Below, piece after piece: positions 17,071 to 25,087 of a stretch of 61,854 nucleotides of DNA. Where the stretch lies: the NCBI GenBank assembly GCA_938042245.1, contig CALIRO010000015.1:1-61854 (forward strand). The letters are read 5' to 3'. This stretch comes from an uncultured Thermoguttaceae bacterium (GTDB lineage: Bacteria; Planctomycetota; Planctomycetia; Pirellulales; Thermoguttaceae). Below the pieces are notes generated by a model. That model did not search any database. It worked only from the letters and a program-made list of their open reading frames with translations, and had not been told where the DNA came from. The position numbers were made by a program, and so were the translations under genes. The first letter of the stretch is position 1. The number at the start of each line of letters is the position of its first letter.

Positions 17071-17678
17071 TCCTTAGGGGATTGGGGTTGGGTAGCTCAG
17101 ATCAAGTTGGCAACGTGGGCAAAATTGGCAAGTTTGCCAAGAAACTTTCACAAAAATGTTGTCCATAACCAGGGCATTCTTCTTTCCGTATAGGCTCCGG
17201 GGGCCTGGAGCTGCCCAGCCGTCTGCGCCAACCAATCTCGGGCCGGCATCCCAAAAAGGGATCTTTAGATCACTATATTCATTTTAATACATCATTATTC
17301 TGGGCTGCTAGCAGTGCTAGCATACAAAATACTGCGCAACCCTTCTCAATCAACCACCAGCTCGGTAAAATTTTGCGATTTTTCGTTCCTAAGGCTGCCT
17401 TGGTTGAGCGAACCTCTATGCCGCTTTTACCAAGGAGTCTTTGGCAAGGAGGGCAATCTTGCCGAACCGGGATCAGTTCCCAGAACCGGGCTGGTAAGCC
17501 GGCGGCGGCCGAAGGATGCCAGGAAGGGTTCTTTTGTTCAACTAAACCAGGTCCTTTCCTAATCCTCTGCACTTGTCCGACGCCTGCTTGTCTGCACCAT
17601 CTGGAATGGATGCCGGTGGAAGCGTTTCTGTTCGATCCTGTGGTTTTCGTTTTCTGCCAATTGTTAAGGAGGGTATGT
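17071..17678. other. Intergenic with a short perfect palindrome
   Basis: About 600 bp without a convincing gene. It holds TTGGCAAGTTTGCCAA at 17125-17140 (7-bp arms, 2-bp centre), which could be an operator or small hairpin. An open frame from 17373 runs into the next gene, but the preferred start of that gene is 17679. Confidence 0.45.
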
Positions 17679-18428
17679 ATGGCTGTAAAACCACTGATTG
17701 GGTTAAATGCGGACTTTCGCGCCGCCAAGGATGCAACGCCTGCCTATAGCTACCTATGTGCGGGCTACTACGACTGTCTGATCAAAGCAGGTGCGGTGCC
17801 GATCATCCTCCCGCCGCTGGTGGATCGGGCCGACATAGACCGACTGCTGGACCTGCTGGATGGGATTGTTTTTATCGGAGGGGCAGATTTAGATCCACGG
17901 CGGGATGGATGGATGCTGCATTCGAGCGTTCGGCCCATGGAGCGCCGACGCGAAGAGTTCGACCGGACTTTGATGAAAAAGGTGGCGGCTCGGCGCATGC
18001 CGGTCTATGGGATCGGCGTCGGCATGCAACTGCTCAACGTGGTCATGGGCGGCAATCTCTTCTTGCACATTCCTGAGGATCTTCCCAAAGCCCTGCCTCA
18101 TTATGATCCCACGGATCCCTTCCATCGGCATCCCCTGGTAGTCGAACGGGGTTCTTTGATGGATCGGGTCTATGGCGAGGGCGAAATTCGGGTCAACAGT
18201 ATGCACCATATGGCCATCGACGAGGTGGCCCCCGGCTTTGCGGTGACTGCCCGATGCCCTGATGGAGTGATCGAAGCCATCGAAAGCACTCAGCCCGATT
18301 GGTTTGCCATTGGCACTCAATTCCATCCGGAGGCCCCGTCGGCCACCGCCTTAGACTTCCGCATCTTTGAAGAATTTGTCGAAGGCATTCTTCGGTCTAA
18401 AGCCAAGCCGATGCGCATGGTCGCCTAA
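17679..18428 (+). CDS. PuuD-like class I glutamine amidotransferase-fold protein, catalytic Cys replaced
   Basis: Peptidase C26 family (gamma-glutamyl-GABA hydrolase, PuuD-like), 249 residues. Family landmarks are IGLNADFR at the N-terminus, IVFIGGADLDP in the middle, MQLLNVVMGGNLF, NSMHHMAID, and QFHPEAP with the catalytic histidine and glutamate. The nucleophile elbow usually reads GICRGMQ. Here it reads GIGVGMQ, with Gly113 where cysteine should be, so gamma-glutamyl hydrolysis by the normal mechanism is not possible. It may be a binding or regulatory protein, or use other chemistry. ATG 17679 is preceded by AAGGAGGG. It is a single gene, with a convergent neighbour downstream. Confidence 0.85.
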   Translation: MAVKPLIGLNADFRAAKDATPAYSYLCAGYYDCLIKAGAVPIILPPLVDRADIDRLLDLLDGIVFIGGADLDPRRDGWMLHSSVRPMERRREEFDRTLMKKVAARRMPVYGIGVGMQLLNVVMGGNLFLHIPEDLPKALPHYDPTDPFHRHPLVVERGSLMDRVYGEGEIRVNSMHHMAIDEVAPGFAVTARCPDGVIEAIESTQPDWFAIGTQFHPEAPSATALDFRIFEEFVEGILRSKAKPMRMVA

Positions 18429-18663
18429 CCGAACGGCCCAGCCCTGAAAGTTTGCCTTCCCCGGGCTTAGGTCCCTGCCCACCGAGGGATGGGCAAAGGG
18501 CTGGTGCCCTGCACAGTGGCCGGCAAATAACGCGGCGGATGGATTTTCTTCTCCACCAGCCCGACCGATCATCCTCTCGCTCCAGCCCACGGACGCCAAC
18601 TCAAGGAGCTTCCTGGAGTTTGTTCTACAAGAGCGCCAAAGAGAGGATGGCCGGTTTGCCGGG

Positions 18664-20556
18664 CTAAGGCAGTTGATATTTCGGTTTGCCCAACAGCGTA
18701 TAGACCGGGGCGTAGATCGGCAAGTGCCGGTAATAGACCTCCAGCATGAAGATACATAGGCAGGTTACATACAGCCGGCCGCCGTGCGGCTCGAAAGGAT
18801 CCTGAAAATCGGGGTCCCAACTGCCCATTTCCGGTCCTTTTTTCACCTGGGCTCTTGGGACAGCCTCCCGCATGACGGCATTCCAGGTTTTCCAATATTT
18901 GCTGTGTCGGTCCATATGGTGGCAGACTTGGGTAGCATAGTACCAGTAATATACGTTACGCTTCCCTGGTGAAAAGTCGATTAGATTTTCTTTTTGGGTG
19001 ATCCAGTCTAAGGCTTCGATCAAGCGGGGTTCGTCTTTCGGCCAGCCGAGATATTGTCGGCACAAGAGGGCCTCGGCAGTCATAGCCAGCGACGGGGCAC
19101 TGCCCTTCTGATAGGAGTACTTGAATCCATCTGGAGCAGCTACCCGATCTAGGAATCGTTCTACCCGGCGGAAATGATCCGGCGGGATTTCCATGCCCGC
19201 CATCCGGGCACTTTGCAAGGCCATAACTACCCAGCCGGTGACCGATACATCACTGTCCACGCCGGCTTGATACCGCCAACCGCCCTCCGGAGCCTGGGAA
19301 GCCAGACAATATTGGACAGCCCGTTGTGCGGGGTCCCGGAATTTTTCATCCTTGGTCATGGCATACAGCTCGCACAGGGCGATGGTGCAAATGCCATGGG
19401 TGTAGAAGTGGTGGTTGAAGCCGCCCTCATGGAAAAAGTTGCCCGACTGATCTTGCTGTTTTAAAAGCCAAGTAATGCCATTCTGAACATTTTTGCTGTA
19501 TTTTCCTTTCAGATGAGTATGTCCGTCGCCCAGAAAAGCAAGCAGGGCCAGGCCGGTGGCAGCCTCCGGATTGTCTTCTTGGGTAGCGCCATCTCGATAG
19601 GGACCTTTGAGGCTCCAGGAGCCGTCTTTGCGCTGTTGCCGGGCCAGCCACGCCAACCCTAACTCCACCGCCTCCTCCGTAAGCCGATTGCCCCCATACA
19701 AACCTACCAAAGCTTTTTTCATCCCTGGTTCGCGCCCATGCAGAGCCAAGCCAATATGATCGACTTTTTCATCGCTACTGGCGATCCGGCCATCCGGATA
19801 AAGAAGCTCCCACTTGCTAGGGGCGGCAAACGGGTCTTCCACCTCTGGAAGGTTATCGGGCGTAAGAACCGGTTCTTCATTGGTCTGCTGGTTTTCGATC
19901 CCCAGCGGAGTGTCGAACTCCAACTGTTCGCCCAACTTTTCGGCCCATTGCTCCCGAGGCACCAAAATCGACAGAATCTTTCTGGGCGGAAGCGGCAACA
20001 GCCAAATAGCCAAAATAATCATTAGCGCCATATGCACCAAAAGGCTCACCAACCAACTGGGTGCGTTTCGGAGGGCCACTTCCAGGATTTCTTGTTCTGG
20101 CTCTTCTTGTTGGTCTGGGGCTTGCTGAATAGAAGCAGCCGGACCGGGGCGTCCGGGAACCGGCCTTGGTAGGGCCCTACCTGCCGGGGTAGGTATTGGG
20201 GGAACTTTTGCCCTTGGGAGAGCTTGCCCAGCGGAGATAGGTTGCCTTTGGGGGACTGGGGTGGGGATCGGCTGCGCTTGGGGCAGACCGGTGGGGATCG
20301 GTTGGGCCGGAGCAGCAGCAGGTTGACTGAGTGCTGGGCCTGCCACCGGAGCACCCAGCGGAATCGTTTGGGGGACAGGCATTCCCCCTGGAGGGGCTCC
20401 TGGTGGTTGCCCTACGGGAATAGCTCGTGCTACCGGTACCCCCTGCAAGGGGGGTGTGGCCGATCCCCCGGGAGAACCAGAAGGTGCCCCCCCCTGGGAT
20501 GGTACTGGTGTAACTCTTTGGGGTGTTTGAGGTTCCTGTTTTTGAGGAACTGCCAT
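18664..20556 (-). CDS. Membrane protein with squalene-cyclase/prenyltransferase-type repeats
   Basis: A 630-residue protein in three parts. Residues 1-155 are a Pro/Gln/Gly/Ala-rich, low-complexity cytosolic segment. Then comes one transmembrane helix (SWLVSLLVHMALMIILAIWLL, about 163-185). The rest, from about 290 on, is an alpha/alpha-toroid of squalene-oxidocyclase/prenyltransferase repeats, seen as GLAWLARQQRKDGSW, GITWLLKQQDQSGNF, AVQYCLASQAPEGGW and ALDWITQKEN. The cyclase DXDD motif is not evident, so enzymatic function is unproven; the fold may serve as a binding scaffold outside the membrane. AAGGAGG lies 8 bases before the ATG. It is convergent with the PuuD-like gene. Confidence 0.88.
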   Translation of the reverse strand: MAVPQKQEPQTPQRVTPVPSQGGAPSGSPGGSATPPLQGVPVARAIPVGQPPGAPPGGMPVPQTIPLGAPVAGPALSQPAAAPAQPIPTGLPQAQPIPTPVPQRQPISAGQALPRAKVPPIPTPAGRALPRPVPGRPGPAASIQQAPDQQEEPEQEILEVALRNAPSWLVSLLVHMALMIILAIWLLPLPPRKILSILVPREQWAEKLGEQLEFDTPLGIENQQTNEEPVLTPDNLPEVEDPFAAPSKWELLYPDGRIASSDEKVDHIGLALHGREPGMKKALVGLYGGNRLTEEAVELGLAWLARQQRKDGSWSLKGPYRDGATQEDNPEAATGLALLAFLGDGHTHLKGKYSKNVQNGITWLLKQQDQSGNFFHEGGFNHHFYTHGICTIALCELYAMTKDEKFRDPAQRAVQYCLASQAPEGGWRYQAGVDSDVSVTGWVVMALQSARMAGMEIPPDHFRRVERFLDRVAAPDGFKYSYQKGSAPSLAMTAEALLCRQYLGWPKDEPRLIEALDWITQKENLIDFSPGKRNVYYWYYATQVCHHMDRHSKYWKTWNAVMREAVPRAQVKKGPEMGSWDPDFQDPFEPHGGRLYVTCLCIFMLEVYYRHLPIYAPVYTLLGKPKYQLP

Positions 20557-21287
20557 TCCAAGCCTCCTTCCATCTGCCCCCTATCTGGCCAACCGAGCAA
20601 ACCAAGTTATTTTCACCCCCCGGAGGCGCCCCCTGGTTTTCCAAGCAAAAGGCACCTACCTGGGCATTCTATCCCAGCCTAGCTCGGCCTACAATAAAAA
20701 TACTAGTTTCGCCTAAGAGATCAGCCAGGCGAAAGTTTCTTTAGTGCCAAGGGATTTGCCTCGAAGCCTCAGCTTTTTTGGGATTGCCTTTCTACCAAAA
20801 AGTTCTCCACAGAATCCTAAGGTATTATTTCACAGATTATTAAAAAAAGTAGCCACACTGAAGCCGTTGATCCTCCTATGGGGGCAACAGATCTCCTTTT
20901 TGTAAGGGGAATCCTTCTTTTCCCGTCTTCTCCTAAAAGAGAAAAAGCCTCTCCAAAAAACCAACTTTGCCTGGTAAGTTTCAGCGAAGGAAACGGACTA
21001 GGGGCCCGTTGGGAGTTTTTTCTGTTTTGGAGGAGTCTCTAAGTGGCTGGGTTCCGCCTTGTTATTGTACGATTTTTGGGTAAACTAAAAAGTTTTAGAT
21101 GCAAATTGTTCTTAAGGAGATCCGAGAGCAGATCCTAACCAGCATTTGACTTCCGGAGGTCCGAAGCTACCGCAGATATAGCATATACAATAGAGACGTA
21201 GAATCGGCAAAGGCGGAGCGGACGGCACCTGGCAGATTTCCCCTCCTGGTGGCGCGGCCAGGGGGGAGCAGTTTTGCAGGCAGGTGA
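20557..21287. other. Long intergenic region before tRNA-Thr
   Basis: About 730 bp, AT- and purine-rich, with no convincing gene. It should contain the promoter of the minus-strand squalene-cyclase-repeat gene and that of the tRNA. I see no repeat family R or M copy here. Confidence 0.45.
20666..20694 (-). promoter_or_regulatory. Candidate promoter of the squalene-cyclase-repeat gene
   Basis: On the minus strand TTGTAG (20694-20689) and TAGAAT (20671-20666) are separated by 17 bp, a plausible sigma-70 type pair. It lies about 110 bp upstream of the ATG at 20556. By-eye match only. Confidence 0.35.
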
Positions 21288-21361
21288 GCCAGCGTAGCTT
21301 CAATTGGCAGAGCACCGCACTCGTAATGCGGGGGTTGTGGGTTCGAGTCCCACCGCTGGCT
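21288..21361 (+). tRNA. tRNA-Thr (anticodon CGU)
   Basis: A complete cloverleaf can be drawn. The acceptor stem GCCAGCG pairs with CGCTGGC and has discriminator T. The D-arm is GCTT...GAGC. The anticodon stem CCGCA/TGCGG holds loop CTCGTAA with anticodon CGT, and the T-arm is GTGGG-TTCGAGT-CCCAC. It reads ACG codons. CCA is not encoded. Confidence 0.93.
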
Positions 21362-21811
21362 GTTGGCCGCCCAGGCCTAGCTTGCTAAGTTTCGCCCAGA
21401 GCGGAGAATCCGTAGGAGGGCTAATCGTGTCGTTTAAAAGATTGGTGTTTGGTTTTTCTGCTTACCCTGGCCAGCGGGCCGAGGGGATGTCAGTTTGGGT
21501 ATGCAAGGTGGGCATGGGTTTCCATAGGTTGGGAGGCGGACCTTGAGAAGCTGCTACGAGCCTATCCCAACCCGAATTTTGATAATTTAGCAAGGCCTGG
21601 AAAGTTGGGGGATTGGGAATGAGGGCAGTTTCCCTTTTGGGATGGGCTCTACGTTAGATCGCTCGAGAAGCTTTCGAACTCGGTTCGCCTCTTGCGTGCG
21701 TGGAAGGAGGATGCAGGGGGTGGACCGGAGGGGTGGTTTTCCTAGTACTCTTTTAGCAGACACGAACAGTCCCTAAATCCAGCAAATCCTGCAAATGGAG
21801 GGATAATTCGG
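21362..21811. other. Intergenic tRNA-Thr to TPR gene
   Basis: About 450 bp with no gene recognised. The 3' end carries GGAGG 8 bases before the ATG of the TPR/alpha-CTD gene. Confidence 0.45.
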
Positions 21812-23155
21812 ATGGCACAGAGCATGACGGTTTCCGAGGTCCAATGCACCGTAGACATTAAGCAGATGGTCTTAATGGATAGTGTATTTGGACCTAGAGA
21901 AGTACAACTGATTACCGACGCCATTGCTACGGACTTTAATCAATACCGGCTTTTACGAGAAGCGGTGGGAGAATTAGAGCAGAAGGAGGAGCTAAGCCCG
22001 GCCGGGATGGTGCGGCTTGGGACGTGTCAATATCTGTTGGGTCGGTATCGACGGGCAGTCGAATCGTTGCAGAAAGGTGATGGCGGGGCATTGGCCCATT
22101 ACTATTTAGCCAAAGCCTGGGTGGCTTTGCAGGAATATCAACGTGCTTTGGACAGTTACGCAGCCGCTCAGAAAGCTGGCTATGACCCGGATTGGTGTGC
22201 TTTAGGCCGAGCGGAAGCACTCCGGCTGATGGGCAGACCTTCCGAAGCGTTAGAAATCCTGGACCGACTTTCCGGCGCGGTAGAGGAGACGGCCGAATAT
22301 CTCTATCAACGGGCAGCCACCATCGCTGCCTTGGGCGTTAATCCTGCCGAAGCAGTGGCCCTGTATGAACGGGCCGTAGAGGTGGACCCCAATCACCCGG
22401 GGGCCCTTTTCGGACTCGCTTTGGAAAACGATCGGCAGGGCAATGACGAAGAAGCTATGGAGCTTTATAAGCGGTCGGCTGCTCGGTTTCCTCCGCATTT
22501 AGGGGCCTTGTTTAATCTAGGCATTCTGTATGAAGACCACGGACAATATGAATTGGCCGTGCAATGTTACCAGCGGATCTTGGATGCCCATCCGGATCAT
22601 CAACGGGCTTGGCTGTTTCTGCGAGACGCCCAGGCCTCCAGCAGCATGTTCCTGGACGAAGACCTTCAGAAAAAACGGGATCGCCTCAGTCAAGTCTTGA
22701 ATATTCCGGTTACCGATTTTGAGTTGTCTCAACGAAGCCGCAATTGCCTGCAAAAAATGGGTATTCGCACCCTGGGGGATCTATGTCGAACCACCGAACA
22801 ACAACTGCTGGCCAGTAAGAATTTCGGAGAAACCAGCCTTCAGGAAATCCGCGAAATCCTGGCTTCTAAGGGATTGTCGCTGGGAATGTTTGCTTCGGAA
22901 AAACGAGCGCCTGAACCGCTGGAGGCGGAGGAACTTACCCCCGACCAACAAGCCCTCTTGAACCGGCCGGTAACCGATCTAAATCTGTCGGTCCGTGCCC
23001 GAAAATGCATGATGCGAAAAGGGATTAATACCATAGGCGAATTGATTCGCTATACCGGGGACCAGTTGCTGGAGTGTAAGAATTTCGGAGTAACCAGTCT
23101 CAATGAAGTTCGAGAAAAGCTCCGGCAGTTTGGATTGAAGCTGCGTGGGGAATAA
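21812..23155 (+). CDS. TPR protein with two C-terminal RNA polymerase alpha-CTD-like domains
   Basis: A 447-residue cytosolic protein. Residues about 60-285 are tetratricopeptide repeats (AHYYLAKAWVALQEYQRALDSY, AVALYERAVEVDPNHPGALF, ALFNLGILYEDHGQYELAVQCY). Two helix-hairpin-helix domains like the C-terminal domain of RNA polymerase alpha follow, at about 293-355 and 380-445. The first keeps alpha residues known to contact DNA: R308, N311 and C312 match E. coli R265, N268 and C269, and NFGETS matches NLGKKS. The second has R395, K398 and C399. No polymerase assembly domain is present. It may bind AT-rich promoter DNA or polymerase partners as a transcription factor; that role is inferred. 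Start ATG has GGAGG 8 bases upstream. Confidence 0.88.
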   Translation: MAQSMTVSEVQCTVDIKQMVLMDSVFGPREVQLITDAIATDFNQYRLLREAVGELEQKEELSPAGMVRLGTCQYLLGRYRRAVESLQKGDGGALAHYYLAKAWVALQEYQRALDSYAAAQKAGYDPDWCALGRAEALRLMGRPSEALEILDRLSGAVEETAEYLYQRAATIAALGVNPAEAVALYERAVEVDPNHPGALFGLALENDRQGNDEEAMELYKRSAARFPPHLGALFNLGILYEDHGQYELAVQCYQRILDAHPDHQRAWLFLRDAQASSSMFLDEDLQKKRDRLSQVLNIPVTDFELSQRSRNCLQKMGIRTLGDLCRTTEQQLLASKNFGETSLQEIREILASKGLSLGMFASEKRAPEPLEAEELTPDQQALLNRPVTDLNLSVRARKCMMRKGINTIGELIRYTGDQLLECKNFGVTSLNEVREKLRQFGLKLRGE

Positions 23156-23208
23156 CGTTGGGATCATTGGCCCCCCTAGCAGGAGGGCTGGGTTGGTGGA
23201 TGAGCTAA

Positions 23209-24354
23209 ATGCCGGAAAGCTGCTTTGTTTTTCAGCTCCATCATGTGGATGCTCGAACCCAGGCCAGGCGAAGCACGTTGCAGACGCCTCATGGAGCGGT
23301 GCAGATGCCTGCTTTTTTGCCGGTGGGCACCCGAGGAACTGTCAAAGGGATTGAACTGAGTTTGCTTCAGGCCACCGGCACGCAGATGATCTTAGCCAAT
23401 GCGTACCATCTGATGCTCCGTCCGGGGGTAGAGGTGGTAGCAGCATTGGGGGGGTTGCATCGGTTTTGCGGCTGGGGGGGGCCAATTCTGACGGATAGTG
23501 GGGGTTTCCAGATTTACAGTCTTGCCCAGATGACCCAGATTACCGAGGAGGCAGCCCGATTTCGCTCTCACATTGATGGCCGAGCCTGGGAGCTATCACC
23601 AGAAGCTGCCGTCCGGATTCAAGAAAGCTTGGGATCGGATATAGCGATGGTATTAGATCATGTGGTGGGATTACCTAGTCCCCCGGAAGTGGTGAAAGAG
23701 GCGGCTTATCGGACCTTGCGTTGGGCCCAGCGCTGTAAACAGACAGCCCGCCGAGCAGACCAAGCCCTCTTTGCCATTGTCCAAGGAGGCCTGGATATAG
23801 CCTTACGATTGGAGTGTTTGGCTCGGCTTGTGGAGATGGATTTTGCCGGCTATGCCATCGGCGGTCTGAGTGTGGGCGAAACCCCCGAGCAAATGCAGCA
23901 GGTCCTCCAAGCCGTCGTGCCTGCTATGCCAACGGACAAACCCCGGTATCTGATGGGGGTGGGCCGACCGGAGGACATTTTGGATGCCATCGCCCTTGGC
24001 GTGGATATGTTTGATTGTGTGCTGCCTACGAGAAACGGACGCAATGGCTGGGCGTTTACCGATCGGGGGGTGATCCGCATCCGAAACCACCAATATGAAC
24101 GGGATGATCGTCCTCTACAGGAGGGATGTGGATGCCCCGCCTGTCAACGCTCCCGAGGATATTTACGCCACCTGTTTTTATCCGGAGAAATGTTAGGCCC
24201 GGTATTACTCTCCTTGCACAACATCTGGTATTATCAGCGTCTGATGGCCGAAGCCAGACAGGCTATTGAGGAGGATCGGTTTGAAGAGTTTCGGTTGGCT
24301 AAACAACAATTATGGAAAAAATCCACAAACCCCCACACGGAGAAAAACTTTTAG
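23209..24354 (+). CDS. tgt: Queuine tRNA-ribosyltransferase
   Basis: Bacterial tRNA-guanine transglycosylase, which swaps guanine-34 for preQ1 in tRNAs with GUN anticodons, an early step of queuosine formation. It has 381 residues, normal for the family. Asp96 in TDSGGFQ and Asp269 in DMFDCVLPTRNGRNG match the catalytic general acid and nucleophile. Cys307, Cys309, Cys312 (CGCPAC) and His337 match the zinc site. The GGLSVGET motif is present. It is followed by yajC and secDF, the same neighbourhood as the tgt-yajC-secD-secF cluster of E. coli, here with about 310 bp between tgt and yajC. Confidence 0.97.
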   Translation: MPESCFVFQLHHVDARTQARRSTLQTPHGAVQMPAFLPVGTRGTVKGIELSLLQATGTQMILANAYHLMLRPGVEVVAALGGLHRFCGWGGPILTDSGGFQIYSLAQMTQITEEAARFRSHIDGRAWELSPEAAVRIQESLGSDIAMVLDHVVGLPSPPEVVKEAAYRTLRWAQRCKQTARRADQALFAIVQGGLDIALRLECLARLVEMDFAGYAIGGLSVGETPEQMQQVLQAVVPAMPTDKPRYLMGVGRPEDILDAIALGVDMFDCVLPTRNGRNGWAFTDRGVIRIRNHQYERDDRPLQEGCGCPACQRSRGYLRHLFLSGEMLGPVLLSLHNIWYYQRLMAEARQAIEEDRFEEFRLAKQQLWKKSTNPHTEKNF

Positions 24355-24665
24355 AGCCCCTAACAAAACCGCCTTGCCTGGTAGGTCTAGGTGCCTGATA
24401 TCTTACGGGCTATTTTAATTGGCTCCTTTTTCTAACCCGTTGGTCGGATTGGTCGGAGCCAAAACCAACGCCTTCGGGCAGTTTCCTAGAAGGCTTCCCC
24501 TGGTGGCCTGAGCAGAGTGCTGTTGGAGGCTTTGGATCAGGGGGTTAAGATACCCGGTTATATATGTTGGGCTGGAGACGGAGGATTTCCGGGCCCCTGG
24601 AGGAAATAGGACCCTGCTGGATAAAAAGTTTCTTTTCAGTTTCTTATGCTCTAAAGGAGAGTTAA
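24355..24665. other. Intergenic tgt / yajC
   Basis: About 310 bp with no gene seen. It ends with AAAGGAG ahead of the GTG start of yajC. No clear terminator follows tgt. Confidence 0.45.
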
Positions 24666-25013
24666 GTGGAAGGCCATCTTTTTTTCCAAGCCTGGATCCT
24701 TTTGGGCCAGCAAGAAGGGGCCAGCATCTGGGCGATGTTGATTCCCATGTTGGCCATCGGCTTTTTGTTTTATTTTCTGTTGATTGTGCCCCAGCGCAAG
24801 GAGCAGCGGAAACGACAACAGATGCTGGCTGCCTTGAAGAAAAACGATCGGGTGATTACGATTGGAGGCATTTACGGGGTGGTAACCAACGTGCATCGGG
24901 AGGCAGATGAAGTAACGTTGAAAGTCGATGAAGCCACCAATACCAAAATCCGGGTAAGTTTAAATGCCATTGCCCGTGTTTTAGGGGAAGCAGCTTCGGA
25001 AGAAAGCAAATAG
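24666..25013 (+). CDS. yajC: Preprotein translocase accessory subunit YajC
   Basis: Small single-span inner-membrane protein that associates with SecDF at the Sec translocon. It has 115 residues. A hydrophobic helix (AMLIPMLAIGFLFYFLLIVP) is followed by the family hallmark PQRKEQRKRQQM and a cytosolic beta domain with GDRV-like NDRVITIGGIYGVV. The GTG start is preceded by AAAGGAG. Placement directly before secDF supports the call. Confidence 0.95.
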   Translation: MEGHLFFQAWILLGQQEGASIWAMLIPMLAIGFLFYFLLIVPQRKEQRKRQQMLAALKKNDRVITIGGIYGVVTNVHREADEVTLKVDEATNTKIRVSLNAIARVLGEAASEESK

Positions 25014-25087
25014 GTTTTCCCTTCTGGGCTGGCAGCAGGTGTAGAGATTTTTTGTTTTCCCGAAACTAGCACGCAGGAACAGAAGCG

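Noticed and set aside
17373..17678. 102-codon N-terminal extension of the PuuD-like protein
   Set aside because: Composition is not protein-like, the family begins at 17679, and AAGGAGGG sits at that start.
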